Of a stretch of 64,000 nucleotides of DNA, positions 26,685 through 34,839 are shown piece after piece; the first letter of the stretch is position 1, and each line of letters starts with the position of its first letter. The position numbers and the translations under genes are program-made. The stretch lies in NCBI RefSeq assembly GCF_003097635.1, contig NZ_QCZI01000001.1, positions 359,320 to 423,319 on the forward strand, in the 5' to 3' direction. This stretch comes from Flavobacterium psychrotolerans (GTDB taxonomy: Bacteria; Bacteroidota; Bacteroidia; Flavobacteriales; Flavobacteriaceae). Under the pieces are notes generated by a model. The model was not told the DNA's origin and did no database searches. It saw only the letters and a program-made list of their open reading frames with translations.

Positions 26685-27305
26685 ATGAAAAGGCTTATTG
26701 GTTTACTCGTATTAAGTTTCATAATTATCCCTTCTGCATTAGCGCAAAATTTGGTTTCGGTCGAACTTCTTAAAAACAGCTCCCTAACCATTAGCGGATC
26801 AACCAACGTAGTGTCATTCAAACTCTTTCAGGATGGCGACAAACTCACCAGAGGCAAATCAACAATTGAAGCTACAGAATCTCAAAACAAACTGTTTTTA
26901 AGCCAGAACTTACTTTTTGTTGCGGTTAAGAATTTTTCTTCCTACAACAAAATGGCTTTAAATGATTTTTTACAACTATTAAAAGCAGATACCTATCCCA
27001 CCTTACAAGTTAGAATAAACTATTTAGACATACAACCTATCTCTGAAAAAGGACAATCCTATAACGGAAATGCACTGGTAAGCATAACCATCACCGGCAT
27101 CACCCGATATTATTCCATTCCAATTTCCATAAAGGGCAATGGCAATCAATATGTTGTAGATGGAAAGAAAAAAATGACCATTCGTGATTTTGGACTTACA
27201 CCACAATCCAGAATGATGGGCATGATAAAAGTGAGCGAATGGATCGATATCGATTTTCACATGATTTGTAAAATATCATCCCCTGATGATCTTGCCAAAC
27301 TTTAG
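26685..27305 (+). CDS. YceI-like domain protein, exported
   Basis: A 206-residue exported protein (signal peptide ending ALAQ) with a diverged YceI-type domain: SLTISGSTNVVSFKLFQDGD, then YPTLQVRINYLDIQPI, NALVSITITGITRYYSIPISIKG and TIRDFGLTPQSRMMGMIKVSEWI. The order of the strands parallels the YceI protein two genes upstream (T-I-x-F then G-x-L then F-K). It has its own short upstream region with a GC-rich hairpin. Probably works with the upstream porin and YceI protein; this is inference. Confidence 0.82.
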   Translation: MKRLIGLLVLSFIIIPSALAQNLVSVELLKNSSLTISGSTNVVSFKLFQDGDKLTRGKSTIEATESQNKLFLSQNLLFVAVKNFSSYNKMALNDFLQLLKADTYPTLQVRINYLDIQPISEKGQSYNGNALVSITITGITRYYSIPISIKGNGNQYVVDGKKKMTIRDFGLTPQSRMMGMIKVSEWIDIDFHMICKISSPDDLAKL

Positions 27306-27354
27306 ACTTCGCATTTTAATAATATCCATTCAAACAGAAGGAGCATAATTAAAA

Positions 27355-28221
27355 TTATATTCCGATCTGTTTTTGTGTTTTATACAGTATTTCTTCCATT
27401 TCTTGTTGCATTTTCAACGCTTCTTCCCTCGATTTTTCAGCGAAATCCCTTCCTTTCGAAGCATAAATAATGGCTCGTGAAGAATTAATTAACAATCCTA
27501 CATTGGCATTCATTCCGTATTTACAAACTTCTTGAAGACTTCCGCCTTGTGCGCCAACACCGGGAACCAGAAGAAAACTATCCGGAACAATTTTTCGAAT
27601 ATCTGCAAAATATTCGGCTTTGGTTGCACCAACAACATACATCAGATTTTCAGAATTTTTCCAAATTTTTGATGTTTCCAAAACCTGTTTGTATAATTCT
27701 TTAGCTCCGCTCTGTTCGGCTTCGCCTCGGGTCCCGCTAACATGCAACGTTTGAAAATCAAACGCACCTTCATTTGATGTCAAAGCCAATAGAATGGTAT
27801 GTTTATTTTCGAAAGCCAAAAATGGTTCGACCGAATCTTTTCCCATATAGGGTGCAACGGTTACGCTGTCAAAATTTAAATCTTCAAAGAAAGCTTTGGC
27901 ATACATAGACGAAGTATTGCCGATATCACCGCGTTTGGCATCCGCAATCGTAAAGATTTCGGGATGCTTCTCGTTGATGTAATTGATGGTTTTTTGCAAA
28001 GAAATCCAACCTTTTATTCCATACGCTTCAAAGAAAGCCGTGTTGGGTTTGTATGCCACCGCTAAATCGTGAGTCGCATCTATTATCGCCTTGTTGAACT
28101 CGAAAATCGGGTCTTCCAATGCTAATAAATGTGGTGGAATTTTATTCAAATCAACATCTAATCCTACACAAAGGAACGATTTTTTGATTTTTATTTGGTC
28201 TATTAGTTCAGTAGTTGTCAT
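27355..28221 (-). CDS. pyrF: Orotidine 5'-phosphate decarboxylase carrying an in-frame repeat insertion
   Basis: A 288-residue enzyme for the last step of UMP synthesis (OMP to UMP), of the longer group-2 type. Active-site motif [12 protein letters not shown] (Asp and Lys catalytic), substrate motif [10 protein letters not shown], and phosphate loop [11 protein letters not shown] are intact. The frame reaches 28269, but [11 protein letters not shown] at 28221 is the family start; the upstream part overlaps 9-bp repeats. An in-frame 35-bp GC-rich repeat (27700-27734) encodes [11 protein letters not shown] in a surface loop after FDFQTLHV, before KELYKQVLE. The enzyme is probably still active because the insertion is in a variable loop. 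Confidence 0.95.
   Translation of the reverse strand: MTTTELIDQIKIKKSFLCVGLDVDLNKIPPHLLALEDPIFEFNKAIIDATHDLAVAYKPNTAFFEAYGIKGWISLQKTINYINEKHPEIFTIADAKRGDIGNTSSMYAKAFFEDLNFDSVTVAPYMGKDSVEPFLAFENKHTILLALTSNEGAFDFQTLHVSGTRGEAEQSGAKELYKQVLETSKIWKNSENLMYVVGATKAEYFADIRKIVPDSFLLVPGVGAQGGSLQEVCKYGMNANVGLLINSSRAIIYASKGRDFAEKSREEALKMQQEMEEILYKTQKQIGI
27700..27734 (-). repeat. Protein-coding 35-bp repeat, copy in pyrF
   Basis: On the minus strand it begins GGACCCGAGG and ends GAGCGGAGCTAAA. It matches the copy in the DUF3810 gene (35072-35106) at 31 of 35 positions without gaps and is read in the same frame, giving [11 protein letters not shown] here. It is markedly GC-richer than the surrounding gene, and it sits in a loop of PyrF. 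Confidence 0.8.
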
Positions 28222-28236
28222 CGTTGTGTGTTTAAC

Positions 28237-28266
28237 CGCAAAGTTCGCAAAGTTTTTCGCAAAGTT
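28237..28266. repeat. Three 9-bp repeats upstream of pyrF
   Basis: CGCAAAGTT occurs at 28237-28245, 28246-28254 and 28258-28266, 15 bp upstream of the pyrF start. Read on the gene strand this is AACTTTGCG, so each unit ends with a TTTG like a -7 box. It may be a repeat-derived promoter or a regulatory array. Confidence 0.6.
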
Positions 28267-28276
28267 CACAAGGTGT

Positions 28277-28313
28277 TAAAAAAAATGCCAAACATTTCAG
28301 TATGGCATTTTTT
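28277..28313 (-). terminator. Terminator after prfA
   Basis: Minus-strand stem AAAAAATGCCATA with TTTGGCATTTTTT and a T run, located between prfA and pyrF. It separates their transcripts. Confidence 0.88.
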
Positions 28314-28350
28314 AATCTAGTATCTCTTCGTCTATTCTCTTTCAGTCTGC

Positions 28351-29427
28351 TTAGAAAACTTCACTCGCTTCCTTCAGTTTCTCCATATTGTTAACCAATT
28401 GCAATTCGTCAACAATTTTCTGGATGTCGCCATTCATGATATTTCCTAAATCGTACAAGGTCAAACCAACTCTATGATCCGTTACACGACCTTGAGCATA
28501 ATTGTAGGTTCTAATTTTGGCAGAACGGTCACCGGAACTCACTTGGGAAGTACGTTTAGTGGCATCTTCTTCTTGCTTTTTAGCCAATTCCTGTTCGTAT
28601 AAACGAGAACGCAAAACCGTCAAGGCTTTATCTTTATTCTTATGTTGCGACTTTTGATCCTGACATTGCGCCACCAAACCAGTTGGAATGTGCGTCAATC
28701 GAACCGCTGATTTTGTCGTATTTACAGATTGTCCGCCAGGTCCAGAAGAACAGAAAAAATCGACACGAACATCATTCATATCGATTTGTACGTCAAATTC
28801 TTCGGCTTCCGGAAGCACCATAACCGTCGCTGCCGAGGTGTGAACCCGACCTTGAGTTTCCGTTTGCGGTACACGTTGCACACGATGAACGCCAGCTTCA
28901 AACTTTAAAGTACCGTAAACGTCTTCACCTGTAACCTCAAAAATCACCTCTTTAAATCCGCCCGAAGTTCCTTCATTCATATCCACAACTGAAGTTCTCC
29001 AACCTCTGTTTTCACAGTACTTGGTATACATACGAAACAAATCCCCTGCAAAAATACTCGCTTCGTCTCCGCCAGTACCAGCACGAATCTCCACCATGAC
29101 ATTCTTGGCATCTTCGGCATCCTTTGGTATCAACATGAACTTGATTTCTTCCTCTAGTTCTGGCAATCTTTCTTTTGCTTCTTCGAGTTGCATCTTGGCC
29201 ATTTCGGTCATATCTGCATCACTCCCATCGGCAATTATTTCGTTGGCTTCATCAATATTGGCCATCAAAAGAACATATTCGTCTCGTTTTTCGGCAAGCG
29301 CTTTTAATCCTTTATATTCCTGACTTAGTAGGACGTATCGCTTTTGATCGGCAATTACATCCGGTTGAATAATCAAATCCGAGATCTCGTCGAAGCGTTG
29401 TTTTACTATTTGAAGTCTGTCTAACAT
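28351..29427 (-). CDS. prfA: Peptide chain release factor 1
   Basis: A 358-residue class I release factor that terminates translation at UAA and UAG. The catalytic GGQ is in [20 protein letters not shown]; the C-terminal tail and the N-terminal helical domain (from [16 protein letters not shown]) are complete. Anticodon-like recognition loop lies in the [15 protein letters not shown] segment. The gene is separated from pyrF by a terminator. Confidence 0.97.
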   Translation of the reverse strand: MLDRLQIVKQRFDEISDLIIQPDVIADQKRYVLLSQEYKGLKALAEKRDEYVLLMANIDEANEIIADGSDADMTEMAKMQLEEAKERLPELEEEIKFMLIPKDAEDAKNVMVEIRAGTGGDEASIFAGDLFRMYTKYCENRGWRTSVVDMNEGTSGGFKEVIFEVTGEDVYGTLKFEAGVHRVQRVPQTETQGRVHTSAATVMVLPEAEEFDVQIDMNDVRVDFFCSSGPGGQSVNTTKSAVRLTHIPTGLVAQCQDQKSQHKNKDKALTVLRSRLYEQELAKKQEEDATKRTSQVSSGDRSAKIRTYNYAQGRVTDHRVGLTLYDLGNIMNGDIQKIVDELQLVNNMEKLKEASEVF

Positions 29428-29447
29428 TTTATTCTTTATTTGGAGTG

Positions 29448-29455
29448 CAAAAATA
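29448..29455 (-). promoter_or_regulatory. -7 promoter box for prfA
   Basis: Minus-strand TATTTTTG, matching TAnnTTTG, 20 bp before the prfA ATG. Confidence 0.5.
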
Positions 29456-29461
29456 CAAAAA

Positions 29462-29496
29462 AGATTGCAGATTTCAGATTGCAGATTTCAGATTTT
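29462..29496. repeat. 14-bp tandem repeat upstream of prfA
   Basis: AGATTGCAGATTTC occurs twice in direct tandem (29462-29475 and 29476-29489), followed by the start of a third unit. It lies where the -33 region and upstream sites of prfA would be. The remainder of the 29428-29743 gap holds nothing recognisable. Confidence 0.7.
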
Positions 29497-29743
29497 TTTT
29501 AAGGCTTTTTACGGCATTCTGTTTCAAATAAAGTTGAATAAATACCAATTAATATAACAACAAGGATTTCTGCTTCCATTTGGTCTAGTTGGTATTAATT
29601 TCATAGTTTTGCAATCCGTTATTAATATTCAAATAGATTTCAAAATCTCATGAAATCACCATGATTCTAAATCAAAGATAACATGAGGTTTGGCAAAACG
29701 TAACGATAGCCATCTAGACAATTAAAACCAAAAATACCTATCC

Positions 29744-30217
29744 ATGAAAAAGGCAATTCGCATTCTAGTCCTAATTTTATCGTTCGCATCCTGCAAAAAA
29801 TCAGAAAAAGCAACGCAAATGATTCATGCCGATTGGTTAATTGGAACTTGGGAAAACAAATCCGAACAAGGCACCCTGATTGAAATTTGGAAAAAAACAA
29901 ATGATAGCATTTATAATGGACAATGCTATTTCATAAAATCCAAAGACACCTTGCATTTTGAAACCATTCAACTAAAACAAACAGGCGGACGTTTAAATTA
30001 CATTACAACAGTAAAAGGGCAAAACAATGACAAAGCTGTTGCTTTTAAATTAACTAACGAAACTAAAAAACAAATAACTTTTGAAAATCCGAATCATGAT
30101 TATCCTAAGAAAATCATTTACAATCTGATTACGAAAGACAGTCTGGTTGCTGTAATTTCAGGAATCCAACAGGGGAAACTCAGTTCCGAACAGTTTTCAA
30201 TGAAGAAAAGCAAATAA
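29744..30217 (+). CDS. DUF6265-like lipoprotein
   Basis: A 157-residue lipoprotein (lipobox LSFASC, Cys17) with a single small beta-barrel domain: WLIGTWENKSEQGTLIEIWKK, SIYNGQCYFIKSKDTLHFE, and ITFENPNHDYPKKIIYNL. The GTWE...W and FENPNHDYPKKIIY segments are the signature of the DUF6265 family, which resembles lipocalins. Function unknown. It is followed by a terminator. Confidence 0.8.
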   Translation: MKKAIRILVLILSFASCKKSEKATQMIHADWLIGTWENKSEQGTLIEIWKKTNDSIYNGQCYFIKSKDTLHFETIQLKQTGGRLNYITTVKGQNNDKAVAFKLTNETKKQITFENPNHDYPKKIIYNLITKDSLVAVISGIQQGKLSSEQFSMKKSK

Positions 30218-30244
30218 AAAATTCCGTTTTTTCAACTTAATCAA

Positions 30245-30277
30245 GAATCTTGCTCCATAAAAGCAGGATTTTTTTGG
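30245..30277 (+). terminator. Terminator after the DUF6265-like lipoprotein gene
   Basis: Stem AATCTTGCT with AGCAGGATT (one G-T) and seven T. Confidence 0.88.
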
Positions 30278-30331
30278 CATATAAAACACTGATAAATAAT
30301 ACTTAAGAAAAAGTTAATAAATATTATTCAT

Positions 30332-30344
30332 ATTTAGTCTAAAT
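30332..30344 (+). promoter_or_regulatory. Fur-like operator upstream of the siderophore receptor
   Basis: A perfect 13-bp palindrome ATTTAG-T-CTAAAT, continuing AA, which is close to Fur-box-like sites reported in Bacteroidetes. It lies directly upstream of the likely -33 TTTTG (30348-30352), where a repressor would block RNA polymerase. The downstream genes are iron-uptake type, which fits. Confidence 0.55.
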
Positions 30345-30347
30345 AAG

Positions 30348-30379
30348 TTTTGTTAATTCAAATGTGGGTTTTATATTTG
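30348..30379 (+). promoter_or_regulatory. Promoter of the siderophore receptor gene (-33 and -7)
   Basis: TTTTG at 30348-30352 and TATATTTG at 30372-30379, separated by 19 bp: one of the best matches to the Bacteroidetes promoter in this window. The ATG is 33 bp further on. Confidence 0.65.
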
Positions 30380-30412
30380 CATTGTTATTTTTAATTATTC
30401 CAAATAAACAAC

Positions 30413-32674
30413 ATGAAACATATTTTACTACTTATTGTCTCCATATTATTTTGTCTATCCGGTTTTGCACAAGAAACGGCAAGTATTAGCGAAAAAACCA
30501 ATAATAATGAAACCTACTATACCGTTTTGGATACCGTAAAAAACAAAAAAGGAGAAGTCCTTCAAGAAGTTATCATTAATGCAAAACAACAAAAAAACCC
30601 TGTATTTGTTGGCAAATCAGGCATAAAACCAATGGATTTACCACAAAGTGTATCCGTTATTAATCAAGCTACATTACAGAATCAGCAAATCGTTTCTCTG
30701 ACCGATGTTTTGAAAAACACAAATGGTGTTTATATTATGGGAAATACCGGAGGGTATCAGGAAGAAATTGCTTCTCGAGGCTATTCCTTAGGAAGTTCAA
30801 ATACCTTCAAAAACGGTGTTCGTTATTTTAATGGGATGCCTACTGAAATGAGCGGAATTGAAAAAGTGGAATTCTTAAAAGGAAGTGCTGCCATATTATT
30901 TGGGAACGTAACAGCGGGTGGCGTTTTGAATTTAATTACTAAAAAACCAAAATTTAATTCTGGTGCGGATGTGTCCATAGGAATAGGAAGTTTTGATTTA
31001 TACAAAACCACATTTGATGTTTATGGGGGATTGGGTGATAGTAAAAAAGTAGCCTTCCGTATGAATGGTTCCAATACACAGGCCAATAGTTTTAGAAAAG
31101 GAGTGAGCTCAGAAACAAAATATATAAATCCATCCTTTTTAATTAATTTCACGGAAAAAACCTCATTATTAGTTGAAGCTGATTATATCAAAGATGAAAG
31201 AACACCTGATTTTGGCGCAGGAATCATCAATTATGAATTGGTGGATTTGCCAAGAGAGCGATTTACAGGTATTTCCTGGGGATACAATAAAGCAGAACAA
31301 GCATCCCAAACTACAACATTAAAGCATCAACTGTCTGATAATTGGGATTTATCTTTTGTAAATTCATTTCGATATTACAAAACCGATTTATTTGCCAATG
31401 CAAGACCAAATACAGTTTTGGGTACTCCTGCAAATTCAGCTCCAATTCTATCTGTAGATGCAGATGGAAACTGGAAAAGAAGCGTCCAACGCTCTGAAGC
31501 AAAAGATAATTATTGGTTACAAGAATTGAATCTAAAAGGAAAATTCAAAACGTGGGACTTGAACCATCAAGTGCTTATTGGTGTAGATACTGACGAGAAT
31601 AAAACAGTAACTTTGGCTTATAAAAATATGAACTACGATACGATAAACATTTTTACCACTGATTTATCTAGCGCTAGATTTGACATCCCTATGATGGCAA
31701 AAAACACTTTGATAACTCCTTCCATAAAAAGAGTCGGTGGGTTTGTTCAAGATTTAATCAGTTTCAATAAATATCTTAAAGTTTTGGCTGGCGTTCGATA
31801 CAGCTACCAAGATACCGAAAACAATAAAATCACATATACCACTGCACCAATAACAACGGCAGCACCAGTTCCTACAGTAACCGGAGAAAAAACTGACCCC
31901 GTCACAAACCAATATGATAGCGCATTCTCTCCAAGATTTGGCTTGATTTTTCAACCAAATGAGCATCATTCTCTTTTTGCCAGTTATTCGAATTCATTTG
32001 TTCCAAATACAGGAATAGATTATGCCACAGGAAAAGCCATGGAGCCATCAACTATAAAACAGTACGAAGCAGGTCTAAAAAATGAATTGTTTAAAGAACG
32101 CCTATTTGCAAATCTAACCTTGTACCAAATAGAAAATGATAATTTGGCACAGCAAAGTTTGGCTAATGGAAATGCAGATGTAAACATCAAAGAAATGTCT
32201 GGCGCCACAAAAAGTAAAGGAGTAGAAATTGATTTGGTTGCCAATCCAGTAAAAGGACTTTCACTATTGGCAGGGTATAGTTTTACCGAAATAAAATACA
32301 CATCAAGCAACACTTATATTGTGGGTAGCTCTATTTTGTATATGCCAAAAAATACCGCCAATTTGAATTTCAATTATATTTTCAACGATGGAAAACTAAA
32401 AGGATTAAATTTAGGGCTAATCAATTCTTATGTTGGAGCAAGAGCGGCTGGTCGTTCAACTCAAATTAGATCTATTTATGACCCAAGAAAACCAGTGGCT
32501 TTACCAGACTATTTTCAATCTGATGCTACCATCAGCTATAAATTCCATCAACTTACTTTCAGAGGTAAAATAAGTAATATCTTTGACACCTTGAGCTACA
32601 ATGTTCACGATGACAATAGTGTGAACCCAATTGCCCCAAGAAATTATGCGCTAACAATAAATTATAATTTTTAA
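30413..32674 (+). CDS. TonB-dependent siderophore receptor
   Basis: A 753-residue outer-membrane receptor: signal peptide (ending GFAQ), a TonB-box-like region and plug domain (about 65-185, MDLPQSVSVINQATLQNQQI, VEFLKGSAAILFGNVTAGGVLNLITKKP), then a 22-strand barrel ending in the aromatic residue of YALTINYNF. The LKGSA...GxxxxGGVxNLITKKP block is typical of ferric-siderophore receptors of the FhuA/FecA type. The N-terminal carboxypeptidase-like domain of many Bacteroidetes receptors is missing. It is co-transcribed with a PepSY-type membrane protein (1-bp gap) and lies behind a Fur-like palindrome. The siderophore cannot be told from sequence. Confidence 0.93.
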   Translation: MKHILLLIVSILFCLSGFAQETASISEKTNNNETYYTVLDTVKNKKGEVLQEVIINAKQQKNPVFVGKSGIKPMDLPQSVSVINQATLQNQQIVSLTDVLKNTNGVYIMGNTGGYQEEIASRGYSLGSSNTFKNGVRYFNGMPTEMSGIEKVEFLKGSAAILFGNVTAGGVLNLITKKPKFNSGADVSIGIGSFDLYKTTFDVYGGLGDSKKVAFRMNGSNTQANSFRKGVSSETKYINPSFLINFTEKTSLLVEADYIKDERTPDFGAGIINYELVDLPRERFTGISWGYNKAEQASQTTTLKHQLSDNWDLSFVNSFRYYKTDLFANARPNTVLGTPANSAPILSVDADGNWKRSVQRSEAKDNYWLQELNLKGKFKTWDLNHQVLIGVDTDENKTVTLAYKNMNYDTINIFTTDLSSARFDIPMMAKNTLITPSIKRVGGFVQDLISFNKYLKVLAGVRYSYQDTENNKITYTTAPITTAAPVPTVTGEKTDPVTNQYDSAFSPRFGLIFQPNEHHSLFASYSNSFVPNTGIDYATGKAMEPSTIKQYEAGLKNELFKERLFANLTLYQIENDNLAQQSLANGNADVNIKEMSGATKSKGVEIDLVANPVKGLSLLAGYSFTEIKYTSSNTYIVGSSILYMPKNTANLNFNYIFNDGKLKGLNLGLINSYVGARAAGRSTQIRSIYDPRKPVALPDYFQSDATISYKFHQLTFRGKISNIFDTLSYNVHDDNSVNPIAPRNYALTINYNF

Positions 32675-32675
32675 A

Positions 32676-33224
32676 ATGAAAAAAATTAACTTCAGAAATT
32701 TACACCGCGATTTAGGCTATTTCTATATCGGATTAATTGTTTCCTTTGCCTTTTCAGGCCTTATGATGAACCACCGGGAATCTTGGCATCCCGATAAATA
32801 TACCACCAAAACAAAAACCATTGAAGTACAATTACCAGAAGAAAGCGAAATCAATGAAAAATTTGCTGAAGATTTGGGGGGGAAATTAGGCATTAATGAC
32901 AAGATGAGGCGTCATATGGTAAAAAAAGGAACCTTTAAAATTTCTTTTGAAAAACACGATGTGGAGATTGACATGAAAACCGGAAAAGGAGAAATCGTGT
33001 CCTTTATAAAAACACCAATCATAAGCCAATCCATGAGTTTGCATAAAAACAACTCAAATTTCTGGATTTATTATTCTGATATTTTTGCAATCAGTTTAAT
33101 CATCATCGCTTTAACTGGGACCATAATGATAAAAGCAGGAAAATTTAGCTGGAAAAATAGAGGTTGGAAACTGACCGTTGCCGGAGTTGTATTTCCATTA
33201 CTATTCCTCATTTTATTTGGTTAA
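32676..33224 (+). CDS. PepSY-associated membrane protein
   Basis: A 182-residue inner-membrane protein of the PepSY-associated TM family: an N-terminal helix HRDLGYFYIGLIVSFAFSGLMMNHRE, a periplasmic stretch (about 35-130) and C-terminal helices (FWIYYSDIFAISLIIIALTG; LTVAGVVFPLLFLILFG). Related proteins next to siderophore receptors are thought to reduce the ferric complex. The gene follows the receptor by one base, so they are one operon, ending in a terminator. Confidence 0.85.
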   Translation: MKKINFRNLHRDLGYFYIGLIVSFAFSGLMMNHRESWHPDKYTTKTKTIEVQLPEESEINEKFAEDLGGKLGINDKMRRHMVKKGTFKISFEKHDVEIDMKTGKGEIVSFIKTPIISQSMSLHKNNSNFWIYYSDIFAISLIIIALTGTIMIKAGKFSWKNRGWKLTVAGVVFPLLFLILFG

Positions 33225-33233
33225 GAAATTAAA

Positions 33234-33264
33234 CAAAAAACTCACTGTAAAAAGTGAGTTTTTT
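33234..33264. terminator. Bidirectional terminator
   Basis: Stem AAAAAACTCACT with AGTGAGTTTTTT, between the iron-uptake operon and convergent pepD. Confidence 0.9.
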
Positions 33265-33276
33265 GTTATTTAAAAG

Positions 33277-34740
33277 CTACCGCTTCATAGGAATGTTCTC
33301 CAATATCTCCACCACAAATTTATAAAACTTTTGAGAAGATTTTATACTTGCTCTTTCGTCTGGCGAGTGCGCCCCGTGAATGGTTGGTCCAAAAGAAATC
33401 ATATCCATATTTGGATAATTAGTTCCTAAAATACCACATTCCAAACCGGCGTGGCAAGCAACTACCTTTGGTTTTTCATTGTTTTGTTTTTCGTAGATTT
33501 TAACCAATAAATCTAAAATTTCTGAATTTACATTGGGCGTCCAACCTGGATAGGATCCCGATAAAGTTACTTCGCAACCACACAATTCAAAAGCAGAACG
33601 CAAAGCATTGGCTAAATCAAATTTGGAAGTTTCCACAGACGAACGCGTTAAACATCCTATGGAAATTTCGCCGTCCTTAATAATTACTCTTGCCACGTTA
33701 TTGGAAGTTTCTACCAAATTTTCCATATCGGCACTCATTCTGTAAACGCCGTTATGGGCTGCATAAATCGAACGGATAATTCCTTCTTGAACTCCCAAAT
33801 CCATTACTTTTTCAGGTAAATCGGTTTTCACGATTTCTATGACCAAATTAGGTTCAGTGGTTTTGAATTCGGTTTTAATATCGCTGATGATTTCCTGCAT
33901 GTCAAACACATAAGCTTCGTCATACATAGCAGCCACAATGACTTTCGACACACTTTCCCGTGGAATCGCATTTCTCAAACTTCCACCGTTGATTTCGGTA
34001 ACCTGAAGTCCAAAATTCTCAAATGCGTCAAACAACAAACGATTCATTATCTTGTTGGCATTGCCCAAACCTTTATGAATATCCATGCCAGAATGCCCGC
34101 CAGTCAAGCCTTTTACGGTTATGACATATCCTACGGAATCTTCCGGAGTTTCTTCTTCATGATAGGAACGGGTTGCCGTGACGTCAATTCCACCGGCACA
34201 GCCAATATCAATTTCATCGTCTTCCTCGGTATCCATATTCAAAAGGATTTCACCTTGAAGTACACCCCCTTTCAGATTCAGCGCCCCAGTCATTCCTGTT
34301 TCTTCATCAATGGTAAAAAGGGCTTCAATTGCCGGATGTTTAATTTCCTTGCTTTCTAAAATGGCCATGATCATAGCTACCCCAAGACCATTGTCGGCAC
34401 CAAGAGTTGTTCCTCTGGCTCGAACCCAGTCACCGTTAACATACATCTCAATGCCTTGTTTGTCAAAATCAAAAACAGTATCGCTATTTTTTTGGTGTAC
34501 CATATCCAAATGCCCTTGCAATACAATCGCTTTGCGATTTTCCATTCCTGGAGTTGCGGGTTTCCGGATAATTACATTTCTGATTTCATCTTCAAAAGTC
34601 TCTAATCCGAGACTATTCCCAAAATCTTTCATGAATTGAATCACACGCTCTTCTTTTTTGGAAGGTCGGGGTACAGCATTCAAATCAGCAAATTTATTCC
34701 AAAGCGCTTTGGGTTCGAGATTTCTTATTTCTTGGCTCAT
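33277..34740 (-). CDS. pepD: Aminoacyl-histidine dipeptidase (peptidase D)
   Basis: A 487-residue M20 metallopeptidase that cleaves Xaa-His dipeptides such as carnosine. Metal-ligand motifs are present: GHLDMVHQ, GADNGLGVAM, DEETGMTGAL, MDTEEDDE and GPTIHGAHSPDE. The lid domain insertion (GLTGGHSGMDIHKG) is intact. Length matches the family. It is monocistronic, with a minus-strand -7 box upstream. Confidence 0.95.
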   Translation of the reverse strand: MSQEIRNLEPKALWNKFADLNAVPRPSKKEERVIQFMKDFGNSLGLETFEDEIRNVIIRKPATPGMENRKAIVLQGHLDMVHQKNSDTVFDFDKQGIEMYVNGDWVRARGTTLGADNGLGVAMIMAILESKEIKHPAIEALFTIDEETGMTGALNLKGGVLQGEILLNMDTEEDDEIDIGCAGGIDVTATRSYHEEETPEDSVGYVITVKGLTGGHSGMDIHKGLGNANKIMNRLLFDAFENFGLQVTEINGGSLRNAIPRESVSKVIVAAMYDEAYVFDMQEIISDIKTEFKTTEPNLVIEIVKTDLPEKVMDLGVQEGIIRSIYAAHNGVYRMSADMENLVETSNNVARVIIKDGEISIGCLTRSSVETSKFDLANALRSAFELCGCEVTLSGSYPGWTPNVNSEILDLLVKIYEKQNNEKPKVVACHAGLECGILGTNYPNMDMISFGPTIHGAHSPDERASIKSSQKFYKFVVEILENIPMKR

Positions 34741-34765
34741 TTTATGAATTTTAGTTTGTAACTTC

Positions 34766-34773
34766 CAAAGTTA
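34766..34773 (-). promoter_or_regulatory. -7 promoter box for pepD
   Basis: Minus-strand TAACTTTG, 25 bp before the ATG. A second CAAAGTT word follows directly upstream (34774-34780). Confidence 0.5.
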
Positions 34774-34839
34774 CAAAGTTTAAATTCTTATTCGATACTA
34801 ATTGATTTGTAATTATATTTACGGTTCAAAAACAATCCC

